Made by a program: the position numbers and the translations under genes
Notes under the pieces: model-generated
What the model was told of the DNA's origin: nothing
The model's input: the letters and a program-made list of their open reading frames with translations, nothing else
The model's database searches: none
NCBI GenBank assembly: GCA_963746175.1
Contig: CAVVAH010000001.1
Coordinates: forward strand, 496,001-560,000
Origin: CAVVAH01 sp963746175
GTDB lineage: Bacteria; Actinomycetota; Actinomycetes; JACCUZ01
Direction: 5' to 3'
Length of the DNA: 64,000 nt
Shown here: in pieces, positions 17,793 to 26,618 of the stretch
Numbering within the stretch: the stretch's first letter is position 1
Layout of the letters: every line of letters begins with the position of its first letter

Positions 17793-19265
17793 CTAGCCGA
17801 CCGGCCAGGTGTGCACCGGCTGGTTCGAGTGCATGTGGTCGACGTACTCGCGCATCATCTCGCGCAGCGCGTCGGGCCGGTCGTGCGTGGCGAACTGCCG
17901 GTGGAACTCGGCCGCCTGCCAGCTCGCGCCGTTCACGCCGCGCAGGCAGCGCTGCTCGATGACGGCGAGCAGCCGGTCCTTGTCCTCCGCCGCGACACCC
18001 CACTCCTCCAGCCCGCGGTGCGCGAGCGGGAGCAGGTGCCGCAGCACCAGCTCGGTGACCGGCACCTCGCCGATCCCCGGCCAGTAGATGCGCGCGTCGA
18101 TGCCCTGCTTGGCGCCGGCGTGGAAGTTCTCCTCGGCCGCGGAGAACGACATCTGCGACCACACCGGCCGGTCCTGCTCGGCCAGCACCTTGACGAGCCC
18201 GTAGTAGAACGCGGCGTTGGCGAGGACGTCGACGACGGTGGGCCCCGCGGGGAGGCAGCGGTTCTCGACCCGCAGGTGCGGACGCCCGCGGACGACGTCG
18301 TACACCGGGCGGTTCCAGCGGTAGATGGTGCCGTTGTGCAGCCGGAGCTCGCCGAGCGCGGGGACGTCGCCGCGCTCCAGCACCTCCAGCGGGTCCTCGT
18401 CGTCGACGATCGGCAGCAAGGACGGGAAGTAGCGGACGTTCTCCTCGAACAGGTCGAAGATCGACGTGATCCACCGCTCGCCGAACCAGACACGCGGCCG
18501 CACGCCCTGCGCCTTGAGCTCGTCGGAACGGGTGTCGGCAGCCTGCTCGAAGAGGGCGATCCGCGTCTCGCGCCACAGCTCCTTGCCGAAGAAGAACGGC
18601 GAGTTGGCGCCCAGCGCCAGCTGCACGCCCGCGATGGCCTGTGAGGCGTTCCAGTGCGCGGCGAACGTCTCGGGGTTGACCTGCAGGTGCAGCTGGACAC
18701 TGGTGCAGGCAGCTTCGGGCGCGATGCTGTCGGCGTACGCCGAGATCCGCTCGATGCCGTCGATGGCCAGGTGGATGTCCTCGCCGCGCGCAGCGAAGAC
18801 CTGCTCGTTGAGCAGCTTGTAGCGGGGGTTGGCCGAGAACGTGTCCTCGGTGAGGTGGTCCGGACGCACGGTCGGCAGGATGCCGATCATCACGACGTCG
18901 GTGCCCTCCTCGTTGGCGACGTCGTCGGCGTGGTTGAGGCTGGCGCGCACGGCCTCCTCGAGCTCGCTGAACACCAGGCCGTCGAGCAGCCTCGGCGGGA
19001 TGTTGATCTCGATGTTGAACTGGGCCAGCTCGGTCTGGAAGTCGGGGTCGGCCATCCGGGCGAGGACCTTCTCGTTGGCCATCGCCGGGTCGCCGCTCGC
19101 GTCGGTGAGGTTGAGCTCGATCTCGAGGCCCATGCTGCGCCGCTCGGCGTCGAACCGGGACTCGGCGAGCATCCGGGCGAAGACGTCGAGGCACCGCTTG
19201 ACCTTCTGCCGGTAGCGCTGCCGGTCCTCGCGCGTGAACTGCCTGCTCGCGACGTCCTGCCCCAT
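17793..19265 (-). CDS. Glutamate-cysteine ligase-like (GCS2 family) carboxylate-amine ligase
   Basis: A 490-residue protein of the GCS2 family. Key blocks are MGLEIELNLTDASGDPAMAN, FNIEINIPPRLL, TSVQLHLQVNPETFAAHWNASQAIAG, LALGANSPFFFGKELWRETRIALFEQA, LRVENRCLPAGPT and FHAGAKQGIDARIYWPG. The family forms gamma-glutamyl or similar amides with ATP. It is longer than the YbdK type and not clearly the mycothiol-era EgtA, so the true amine is unknown. ATG 19265, with AAGGGG upstream, is preferred over GTG 19319. It converges on the APH-like gene, and the ATP-grasp and esterase genes lie in the same 8-kb neighbourhood. Confidence 0.82.
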   Translation of the reverse strand: MGQDVASRQFTREDRQRYRQKVKRCLDVFARMLAESRFDAERRSMGLEIELNLTDASGDPAMANEKVLARMADPDFQTELAQFNIEINIPPRLLDGLVFSELEEAVRASLNHADDVANEEGTDVVMIGILPTVRPDHLTEDTFSANPRYKLLNEQVFAARGEDIHLAIDGIERISAYADSIAPEAACTSVQLHLQVNPETFAAHWNASQAIAGVQLALGANSPFFFGKELWRETRIALFEQAADTRSDELKAQGVRPRVWFGERWITSIFDLFEENVRYFPSLLPIVDDEDPLEVLERGDVPALGELRLHNGTIYRWNRPVYDVVRGRPHLRVENRCLPAGPTVVDVLANAAFYYGLVKVLAEQDRPVWSQMSFSAAEENFHAGAKQGIDARIYWPGIGEVPVTELVLRHLLPLAHRGLEEWGVAAEDKDRLLAVIEQRCLRGVNGASWQAAEFHRQFATHDRPDALREMMREYVDHMHSNQPVHTWPVG

Positions 19266-19441
19266 GTGCCGCCCCTTCCCGGGCTCACCTGGGCCAACCT
19301 TGTCACGACCTCGTGCCACCTGGGGAGAGTCCGTCTCGCGCGGGCTGAGCGAACCGTCCGACGGACCGGCAAGGCGACCGGGTCGCCGCTCCCCCGCGAG
19401 CCTGCGGGGTTCTGTCCAGGGCCCGAAATACCGTCCTTCAC

Positions 19442-20593
19442 GTGCGCCTGCTCCACACCTCCGACTGGCACCTCGGCCGGTCCTTCCACCGCGAGGACCT
19501 CCTCGGCGCCCAGGCCCGGTTCGTCGACCACCTGGTCGAGACGGTGCGGTCGGAGCGGGTCGACGCGGTGCTGGTGTCCGGCGACGTCTACGACCGGGCC
19601 CTGCCGTCGATCGACGCCGTGGCGCTGTTCGACGACACCCTGGCGCGACTGGCCGGCACCGGCACCCGGGTGGTGCTCATCAGCGGCAACCACGACTCGG
19701 CCCGCCGCCTCGGTTTCGGATCGGCCCTGATCGACCGGGCCGGCGTCCACCTGCGCACCGACGTCGCCGCTGCGCACCGGCCGGTGCTGCTCGACGACCC
19801 CGCCGGCCCGGTGGCGGTCTACGCCGTGCCCTACCTCGAGCCCGACGCCGTACGCCTCGAGCTGGGCTGCGACGAGCGCAGCCACGCGGCCGTGCTGTCC
19901 GCCGCGATGGAGCGCGTGCGTGGCGACCTCGACGGACGGCCCGGCACCCGGTCCGTCGTGCTGGCCCACGCGTTCGTCTCGGGCGGGCAGGCCAGCGAGA
20001 GCGAGCGGGACATCACCGTCGGCGGCGCCGCGTCGGTCCCGACGCGCACCTTCGACGGCGTCGACTACGCCGCCCTGGGCCACCTGCACGGCGCCCAGCG
20101 GCTCTCCGACCGGGTTCGCTACAGCGGCTCCCCGCTGGCCTACTCCTTCTCCGAGGAGCACCACACCAAGCAGCTGCTGCTGGTCGAGCTCGGCCCCGAG
20201 CCGGGGGCCGCACCTCGCGTCGAGGCGGTGCCCACGCCGGTCGACCGGCCGCTGGCGCGCATCTCGGGTCGCCTCGACGACCTGCTCACCGACGCCCGGT
20301 GGGCTCCCGTCGCCGACCACTACCTCCAGGTCACGCTGACCGACCCGACCCGGCCGCGCGAGCCCATGGAGCGGCTGCGTCAGCGGTTCCCTCACGTCCT
20401 GGTGCTCGCGTTCGCGCCCGAGGGAGCGGCCGACGACCGGGCACCGTCCTACGCCGCCCGGCTGCGTGGCCGGTCCGACCTCGAGGTCGCCGACGACTTC
20501 GTGACCCACGTGCGCGGCCCCGCCGAGCCGGCCGAGACCGCACTGCTCGCGGCGGCCTTCGAAGACGCACGACGGCTCGAAGCGGCGCGCTGA
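19442..20593 (+). CDS. sbcD: Exonuclease SbcD (Mre11-like nuclease subunit)
   Basis: A 383-residue metallophosphoesterase with the Mre11/SbcD set: HTSDWHLGR (metal-binding Asp/His), VLVSGDVYDRA, LISGNHDSARRLGFGS, VLAHAFVSGG and YAALGHLHGAQRL. With SbcC it forms the ATP-dependent complex that opens hairpins and processes double-strand ends. It starts with GTG 19442. Its stop overlaps the sbcC ATG (TGATG), as in most SbcDC operons. The promoter must lie in the 176-base divergent gap with the GCS2-like gene. Confidence 0.96.
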   Translation: MRLLHTSDWHLGRSFHREDLLGAQARFVDHLVETVRSERVDAVLVSGDVYDRALPSIDAVALFDDTLARLAGTGTRVVLISGNHDSARRLGFGSALIDRAGVHLRTDVAAAHRPVLLDDPAGPVAVYAVPYLEPDAVRLELGCDERSHAAVLSAAMERVRGDLDGRPGTRSVVLAHAFVSGGQASESERDITVGGAASVPTRTFDGVDYAALGHLHGAQRLSDRVRYSGSPLAYSFSEEHHTKQLLLVELGPEPGAAPRVEAVPTPVDRPLARISGRLDDLLTDARWAPVADHYLQVTLTDPTRPREPMERLRQRFPHVLVLAFAPEGAADDRAPSYAARLRGRSDLEVADDFVTHVRGPAEPAETALLAAAFEDARRLEAAR

Positions 20594-23574
20594 TGCGGCT
20601 GCACACGATGGAGGTCACGGCGTTCGGACCGTTCGCGAGCACCGAGCGGGTCGACTTCGACGAGCTTGCCGCCGCCGGGTTGTTCCTCTTCACCGGACCG
20701 ACCGGGGCCGGCAAGACGAGCATCCTCGACGCGGTCTGCTTCGCCCTCTACGGCCAGGTCCCGGGCGCCCGCGCCGGCACCCGTGGACTCCGCAGCGACC
20801 ACGCCGCCCTGGGGGTCGCACCGCAGGTGCGGCTCGAGGTGACGCTGCGAGGCCGGCGGCTCAGGCTCACCCGCTCCCCGCAGTGGGAGCGCCCCAAGCA
20901 GCGCGGCACCGGCACGGTCACCCAGAACGCGAAGGTCACGCTCGAGGAGCTCACCGCCGGTGCCTGGACGACCCTGTCCACCCGGCTGGACGAGACGGGC
21001 GACCTCGTGGGTCGGCTGCTGGGCCTGCGGCTCGCCCAGTTCTGCCAGGTGGTCCTGCTGCCGCAGAACCAGTTCGCGGAGTTCCTGCGCGCCGACGCCG
21101 AGAAACGTCGCGACCTGCTGGAGAGCCTCTTCGACACCCGTCGCTTCGCGGAGGTGGAGCGCTGGCTGGTGACCGCCCGCAAGGAGGCCGCCCAGGACCT
21201 GGAGGCGGTCGACCAGCGGCTCGGCCGGGTCCTGGCCCGGGTCGCCCAGGCCGCGGGCGAGGAGCTCCCCGATGACGTGGCGCCGCAGGCTGCCGCGCCC
21301 TGGCTCGGAGGGTTGCTCGCCCGCGCCGCCGATCGGCACACGGCCGCCCGGACCGCGGCCGACCTCGCCCGTCAGCAGCACGAGGTCGTCGCGGAGCAGC
21401 TCGAGGCGTCCGCGCTGGTGGCGGAGTCGCACGCCCGGCGCGACGGGCTGGTCGAGCGGCTCGCCGAGCTCGAGGCCGCGGCCGGGATCCACCAGGAGGC
21501 CGTTGCTGAGCTGGCCGCGGCCCGCGCCGTCGCCCCGCTGGTCCCGATGGTCACCGAGGTGGCCCGCCTCCAGGTCGAGCTCGACCAGGCCCGGTCCGCC
21601 GCCGCCGCGGTCGGCGCCGTGGTGGCCCGCACGCTGCCGGCCACCCGCACCGGGACCGACCACGCGTGGCCGCCGCCGGTCGCGCTCGTCGAGCTGGCTC
21701 GCGAGCAACGCGGCGAGGCCGCCGGCCTCCAGGTGCTGGCCCACGACGAGGTCGAGGCGGACCGGCTCGCCGCGGCCGCCGACGACGTGGAGCGGAAGGC
21801 GGTGGAGCTCGATGCCACGGCCCGCGAGCTGCAGCAGCGGCTGGACGCGGCCCCGGAGCGGCGGGCCGCTCTCGAGAAGGCACGGGATGCGAGCGCGGCC
21901 GCAACGGCGGCGCTGCCGGGGGCGGAGGCCGGCCTGGTCGCTGCCGACCAGCGGTGGCTCGCGGCCGTCCGACGCGACGAGCTGCGCGCCGACCGCACTG
22001 CCGCGGCCGACCTGGTGCGCTCCCGTACGGACGCGGAGCAGTCCGCGCGTGAGCACTGGCTGGCACTGCGCCAGGCACGGCTCGAGGGGATGGCCGCGGA
22101 GCTTGCCCGCGGGCTGCTCGACGACCAGCCGTGCCCGGTCTGCGGGAGCGCCGACCATCCGGTGCCGGCAGCGGCCACGGTCGCCGCGGTGGGCCGCGAG
22201 GAGGAGGACGCGGCAGAGGCCCGGGTGCAGCTGACTGCTGCGCACCTGGCCGAGGCGAGGGACGCGATGGCCGGTCTCGACGTCGAGCTGGCCACCGTGA
22301 CAGCCACTGCTGGCGGCGACCGGCCGGCCGCGGAGCTCGCCCGGGACCGCGCTGCCGCCGAGGCCGCTGTCGCCGGGCTGCGCCGGACCACGGCGCGCGC
22401 CGAGCAGGATGCCACGGAGCTCGCCGCGTTCGGGGAGCAGCACGAGACGTGGCTGCGGGAGCGGGTCGCGCTCGACGCGAACTCTCGTGCGCTCCGGCAG
22501 CGGGCAGGCGAGGAGCGGTCCCGCCTCGCCCGGCTGCGGGCCGGGCTCGACGAGGCCCGCGGCGACGACCCGTCGGTGGCTGCGCGAGCTCTGCGACTCG
22601 TCGCGGTGGCTGACGACCTCGAGGCGCTCGGCCGGCAGGCCGAGACGGCCGATCGTCTCGACGGCGAGGTGGCCCGCGCGATGACCCGCGCCGAGGACGC
22701 CGCCGTGGCGCGTGGCGTCGCGTCGCTGGAGCAGGTCCTTCGCGACCACCGGGCCGAGCCCGACCTGGCCCGGCTCGACGAGACGCTGCGCCGGCACGAC
22801 ACCGAGCTGGCGGCGGTCCGTGAGCAGCTTGCCGAGCCGGTGCTCGCCGCTCTGGGCGACACGCCGATCCCCGATGTCGAGGGGTTGCGCGACCGGGCCG
22901 CGCAGAGCGAGGAGCGCCGGGCCGAGACGGTCGCTGCCATGACGGTCGCGACCACGCAGGTGACCGCGCTCACCCGGCTCGCCGCGGCTCTGGACGCCGT
23001 CCTCGCCGAGCGTGGACCTGCCGCCGAGCGGCACGCCACGGCCGACTCCCTGTCCCGGCTGGCCGAGGGCAAGAGCGCGGACAACCGGCTGCGTATGAGC
23101 CTGTCCGGCTACGTCCTGGCGGCGCGGCTCGAGCAGGTCGCGATCGCCGCCAGCGACCGGCTGCTGCGGATGTCGTCCGGCCGCTACCAGCTCGTGCACA
23201 CCGCCGAGGGAGCGACCGGGCGGTCCCGCGGCGGCCTGCTCCTGCGCGTCCTGGACGCGTGGACCGGTGTGGAACGCGACCCGGCGTCCCTGTCCGGCGG
23301 CGAGAGCTTCTCGGCGTCGCTGGCCCTCGCGCTGGGCCTGGCCGACGTGGTCACGGCGGAGGCCGGAGGCACCCTGCTCGAGACCCTGTTCGTCGACGAG
23401 GGCTTCGGCAGCCTCGACGAGGACGCCCTCGACGAGGTGATGGGCGTGCTCGACGGCCTGCGCGACGGCGGACGTACGGTGGGGCTCGTGAGCCACGTCG
23501 CCGACCTCCGCCAGCGGGTCCCGGTCCAGCTGCAGGTCGTCAAGGGACGTCACGGCTCGCGCGTCAAGCAGTGA
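20593..23574 (+). CDS. sbcC: Exonuclease SbcC (Rad50-like SMC ATPase)
   Basis: A 993-residue SMC-type ATPase. The Walker A motif is FTGPTGAGKTSILDAV (about residues 33-48). Long Ala/Glu/Arg-rich coiled coils flank the zinc hook CPVCGSADHP (about 513-522). The C-terminal lobe has the signature LSGGESFSASLALALG and Walker B TLFVDEGFGSLD. The block LLPQNQFAEFLRADAEKRRDLLESLFDTRRF is typical of SbcC. It partners SbcD in end processing and palindrome cleavage, which is notable because this window has many long palindromes. Its TGA overlaps the GTG of the HAD gene. Confidence 0.96.
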   Translation: MRLHTMEVTAFGPFASTERVDFDELAAAGLFLFTGPTGAGKTSILDAVCFALYGQVPGARAGTRGLRSDHAALGVAPQVRLEVTLRGRRLRLTRSPQWERPKQRGTGTVTQNAKVTLEELTAGAWTTLSTRLDETGDLVGRLLGLRLAQFCQVVLLPQNQFAEFLRADAEKRRDLLESLFDTRRFAEVERWLVTARKEAAQDLEAVDQRLGRVLARVAQAAGEELPDDVAPQAAAPWLGGLLARAADRHTAARTAADLARQQHEVVAEQLEASALVAESHARRDGLVERLAELEAAAGIHQEAVAELAAARAVAPLVPMVTEVARLQVELDQARSAAAAVGAVVARTLPATRTGTDHAWPPPVALVELAREQRGEAAGLQVLAHDEVEADRLAAAADDVERKAVELDATARELQQRLDAAPERRAALEKARDASAAATAALPGAEAGLVAADQRWLAAVRRDELRADRTAAADLVRSRTDAEQSAREHWLALRQARLEGMAAELARGLLDDQPCPVCGSADHPVPAAATVAAVGREEEDAAEARVQLTAAHLAEARDAMAGLDVELATVTATAGGDRPAAELARDRAAAEAAVAGLRRTTARAEQDATELAAFGEQHETWLRERVALDANSRALRQRAGEERSRLARLRAGLDEARGDDPSVAARALRLVAVADDLEALGRQAETADRLDGEVARAMTRAEDAAVARGVASLEQVLRDHRAEPDLARLDETLRRHDTELAAVREQLAEPVLAALGDTPIPDVEGLRDRAAQSEERRAETVAAMTVATTQVTALTRLAAALDAVLAERGPAAERHATADSLSRLAEGKSADNRLRMSLSGYVLAARLEQVAIAASDRLLRMSSGRYQLVHTAEGATGRSRGGLLLRVLDAWTGVERDPASLSGGESFSASLALALGLADVVTAEAGGTLLETLFVDEGFGSLDEDALDEVMGVLDGLRDGGRTVGLVSHVADLRQRVPVQLQVVKGRHGSRVKQ

Positions 23575-24101
23575 GCGACGGCGCCGGCGCGGCGCGGGGG
23601 CTGGCGGTCTTCGACGTCGACGGCGTGCTGGCCGACGTCGGCCACCGGCTGCACCACCTCGAGGGCGGTCGCAAGGACTGGGGCGCCTTCTTCGCCGCGG
23701 CGGAGAAGGATCCGCCACTGCCGGTCGGGCTGCAGCTCGCCGCCGAGCTCGCCACCGACCACGACCTGGCGTACCTGACCGGCCGCCCCGAGCACCTGCG
23801 CCGGGTCACTCAGCGCTGGCTGGGCCGGCACGACCTACCGCCCGGTCCGCTGTGGATGCGGCCACGAGGCGACTTCCGGCCGGCCCGGGTGATGAAGCTC
23901 GACGCGTTGTCCGAGCTGGCTGCCGACCGCACCGTCGAGATCGTCGTCGACGACGACACCGACGTCGTCGACGCGCTGCAGGCGGCGGGCTACGCCGTCA
24001 TGCACGCCACCTGGGCCGGCCCGGTCCGCGGCAGCCGCGGGCGGGCCGCCGCGCACCAAGCGACGTTGTACGACGCCCAGGAGACCGAGGGCCGGACCTG
24101 A
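23571..24101 (+). CDS. HAD-superfamily phosphatase-like protein
   Basis: A 176-residue protein with HAD motif I in LAVFDVDGVLADVGHR, motif II in LAYLTGRPEHLRRVTQRWL (Thr of TGR), a conserved lysine in RVMKLDALSEL and the acidic motif IVVDDDTDVVDALQAAGY. The cap is minimal. The substrate is unknown; similar small HADs act on nucleotide or sugar phosphates. The GTG start overlaps the sbcC stop, so it is translated with SbcCD, but a shared function is not established. Confidence 0.85.
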   Translation: MSDGAGAARGLAVFDVDGVLADVGHRLHHLEGGRKDWGAFFAAAEKDPPLPVGLQLAAELATDHDLAYLTGRPEHLRRVTQRWLGRHDLPPGPLWMRPRGDFRPARVMKLDALSELAADRTVEIVVDDDTDVVDALQAAGYAVMHATWAGPVRGSRGRAAAHQATLYDAQETEGRT

Positions 24102-24135
24102 GCTCCGGCGTCGGACGCGCGACGAGGCGTGGCGG

Positions 24136-25104
24136 TCAGTCCGGCGGATCGGGCTCTTCGGGAACCTCGGCGCCGGCCCGCTCGTCACGGTCCGCCCAGT
24201 CGAGCAGGACCCCGATGTCGAACACGTCGTCGTCGATGCCCGCGTGCAGGTCGCCGAGCTCGGCGTAGCGCGCGGGCATCGTGGCCATGGTGAAGTCCTG
24301 GGGCATGCAGTCGTCGATCTCGTCCCAGCGCACCGGAGCAGAGACGCGGCCGTCCGGGACACCGCGCACCGAGTAGGCCGCCGCGATGGTGTGGTCCCGC
24401 GCGTTCTGGTTGTAGTCGACGAACAGGTCGTGCGGGTCGCGGTCGCGACGCCACCACGCGGTGGTCACGTCGTCGGGTGCGCGCCGCTCGACCTCCCGGG
24501 CGAACGCGAGCGCTGCCCGGCGGACCACCTTGTGGGTGTGGTCGGGACGGATCCGCACGTAGATGTGAAGGCCCTTGCCGCCGCTGGTCTTCGGGTAGCC
24601 GACGGCCCCGAGCTCGGCCAGGATCTCCCCGGCGACGTGCGCGACCCGGCGCACCTGGGCCCAGTCCGAGGAGGGTCCGGGGTCGAGGTCGATGCGCCAC
24701 TCGTCGGGCTGCTCGGGCTCGGCGCGACGACTGTTCCAGGGGTGGAACTCGACGGTGGACATCTGGACCGCCCAGACCACGGCGGCCAGCTCGGTGACGC
24801 ACAGCTCGTCGGCGGTGCGGTTCCATCGCGGGAAGTTCAGGCGGACGGTCTCGACCCACGGCGGGGCACCCGCCGGGAGACGCTTCTGGTGGACCTTCTC
24901 GCCGGCGAGACCCTTCGGGAACCGGTGCAGCATGCACGGGCGCTCGAACAGCGCGTTGACGATGCCGTCCCCGACGGCGAGGTAGTACTCGACCAGGTCC
25001 AGCTTCGTCGCCCCGGACTTCGGGAAGTAGACGCGGTCGGGGTTGGAGACCCGCACGACCTTGTCGTCGACCTCCACCTCGACGGCAGGCGGCCCGGACG
25101 GCAC
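24136..25104 (-). CDS. LigD-type polymerase/primase domain protein
   Basis: A 322-residue stand-alone LigD polymerase domain (archaeo-eukaryotic primase fold) of bacterial non-homologous end joining. Motifs are YFPKSGATKLDLVEYYLAVG, MLHRFPKGLAGEKVHQKRLP, RIDLDPGPSSDW (catalytic Asp pair), TSGGKGLHIYVRI and LFVDYNQNARDHTIAAAYSVRG. No ligase or nuclease domain is attached, and no ku gene lies next to it. Several separate PolDom proteins are common in actinobacteria. It converges on the HAD gene and starts with GTG 25104. Confidence 0.93.
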   Translation of the reverse strand: MPSGPPAVEVEVDDKVVRVSNPDRVYFPKSGATKLDLVEYYLAVGDGIVNALFERPCMLHRFPKGLAGEKVHQKRLPAGAPPWVETVRLNFPRWNRTADELCVTELAAVVWAVQMSTVEFHPWNSRRAEPEQPDEWRIDLDPGPSSDWAQVRRVAHVAGEILAELGAVGYPKTSGGKGLHIYVRIRPDHTHKVVRRAALAFAREVERRAPDDVTTAWWRRDRDPHDLFVDYNQNARDHTIAAAYSVRGVPDGRVSAPVRWDEIDDCMPQDFTMATMPARYAELGDLHAGIDDDVFDIGVLLDWADRDERAGAEVPEEPDPPD

Positions 25105-25311
25105 CGGTCAGCCCTCGCTGCCGGCGCCGGCGTCCCGGCAGGCCCCGCTCACCGGTTCAACCTAGGGCAGCCCGGGGCGGGTCACCCAAACCGGGCGACG
25201 GACGGCTCCGAAGAACCTCCGACAGGCGGCCACGCCAGCAGCATCCCGGCGCAGGTCCCCCGGCTCCCTGGACCCAGGAGGCGTGCTGTGACCGTGGCAA
25301 GGGATGACACG

Positions 25312-25905
25312 ATGGCCGGCATGGCCTCGCTGCGTCGCGCGTCTCGACCGACGGCAGGTGCATCCACCCTCGAGGATCTCCTGGGCCTGGTTGCCCGCGG
25401 TGACACCCCCGCCTTCGAGCTGCTCTTCGACCGGGTCGCCAGCTCCGTCTTCGGTGTGATCAGGCGGGTGCTGCGCGACCCCGCGCAGTCCGAGGAGGTG
25501 GCCCAGGAGGTGCTGCTCGAGGTCTGGCGGACCGCACCTCGCTTCGACGAGGAGCGCGGCAGCGCCACCACCTGGATCCACACGATGGCGCACCGGCGGG
25601 CGATCGACCGGGTGCGCGCCGCGCAGGCCTCGCACGACCGTGAGGAGAAGGTGGCGCTGCGCGACCACGAACCGCCGTTCGACGTCGTGACCGACCGGGT
25701 CGAGGCCAGGCTCGAGCAGGAGCAGGTGCGGCGCTGCCTCGACGGGCTCACCGACCTCCAGCGCGAGTCGGTGACCCTGGCGTACTACGCGGGGCACACC
25801 TACCGCGAGGTGGCGGAGCTGCTCGAGGTCCCGCTCGGCACCGTCAAGACACGGATGCGCGACGGACTGATCCGCTTGCGAGACTGCCTGGGGGTGACGG
25901 CGTGA
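25312..25905 (+). CDS. sigK: ECF RNA polymerase sigma factor SigK
   Basis: A 197-residue ECF sigma factor with SigK-type regions: LEDLLGLVARGDTPAFELLFDRVASSVFGVIRRVLRD, QSEEVAQEVLLEVWRTAPRFDEERGSATTWIHTMAHRRAIDRVR, and region 4 LTDLQRESVTLAYYAGHTYREVAELLEVPLGTVKTRMRDGL. The GTG of the next gene, an RskA-type anti-sigma, overlaps its stop, confirming the pair. ATG 25312 has AAGGGA about 8 bases upstream; ATG 25321 is an alternative. In mycobacteria SigK drives secreted-protein genes under redox control through RskA. The regulon here is unknown. Confidence 0.93.
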   Translation: MAGMASLRRASRPTAGASTLEDLLGLVARGDTPAFELLFDRVASSVFGVIRRVLRDPAQSEEVAQEVLLEVWRTAPRFDEERGSATTWIHTMAHRRAIDRVRAAQASHDREEKVALRDHEPPFDVVTDRVEARLEQEQVRRCLDGLTDLQRESVTLAYYAGHTYREVAELLEVPLGTVKTRMRDGLIRLRDCLGVTA

Positions 25906-26618
25906 GCGACCACGACCTGCACATGCTCACCGGCGCGTACGCCGCCGAAGCCCTCGATCGCGAGGAGCGCGACACCGTCCGCGCGCACCTCGAGACCTGC
26001 GCAGTGTGCCGCCAGGAGGTCGCCGAGCTCACCGCGACCGCTGCCCGGCTCGCGATTGCCGCCGCAGAACAGGTTCCTGCAGGGATGCGCGAACGCGTGC
26101 TCGCCGAGGTCGCCCGGACCCGGCAGCTGTCACCCGTCGTCTCCGCCCTCGGGTCCCGCCGCGCCACGCGGCCGTGGTACCGGGCTCCCGCCACTGCCGC
26201 GGCTGCGCTGCTGCTCGTCGTCGCCACCGGGCTCGGCGGGCTCGCGGTCGTCGAGGCGCGTGATGTCGACGCTGCCCGTCAGGACGCGGCACAGATCGCC
26301 TCGATCGCCGCTGACCCGGACCGGGTGGTGCGGACCGTGGCGCTCGAGGGTGGCGGCACCGGGACCGTGATCGCCGCGGGTGGCCGCGCGTTCTTCCACG
26401 GCAGCCACCTGCCGTCACTGCCGGACGGGCGCGCCTACCAGCTGTGGCGGATCCGCGGTCAGGAGTCGACGTCGGCCGGCGTCCTCGGACGCGGCGGTGA
26501 GCTGACACGTCTGGTGCCCGACGTCGGTCCGGACGACGCGGTCGGCGTCACGGTGGAGCCGGCGTCCGGCTCGGACCAGCCGACGACGGACCCGGTCTTC
26601 CTCGTCACGATGGCCTGA
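25902..26618 (+). CDS. rskA: Anti-sigma-K factor RskA
   Basis: A 238-residue membrane anti-sigma factor. The N-terminal zinc anti-sigma-like domain (HMLTGAYAAEALDREERDTVRAHLETCAVCRQEVAEL) retains His and the CxxC pair. One membrane helix sits at about 90-112 (AATAAAALLLVVATGLGGLAVVEA). The exported C-terminal domain has the RskA blocks GRAFFHGSHLPSLPDGRAYQLWRI and VGVTVEPASGS. It would hold SigK at the membrane until released by proteolysis. The last 160 bases are overlapped on the other strand by the long frame of the PAP2 gene. Confidence 0.93.
   Translation: MSDHDLHMLTGAYAAEALDREERDTVRAHLETCAVCRQEVAELTATAARLAIAAAEQVPAGMRERVLAEVARTRQLSPVVSALGSRRATRPWYRAPATAAAALLLVVATGLGGLAVVEARDVDAARQDAAQIASIAADPDRVVRTVALEGGGTGTVIAAGGRAFFHGSHLPSLPDGRAYQLWRIRGQESTSAGVLGRGGELTRLVPDVGPDDAVGVTVEPASGSDQPTTDPVFLVTMA

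Noticed and set aside
20449..23718. A 1089-codon minus-strand frame opposite sbcC
   Set aside because: Shadow frame; sbcC on the plus strand has all motifs of the family and correct overlaps with sbcD.
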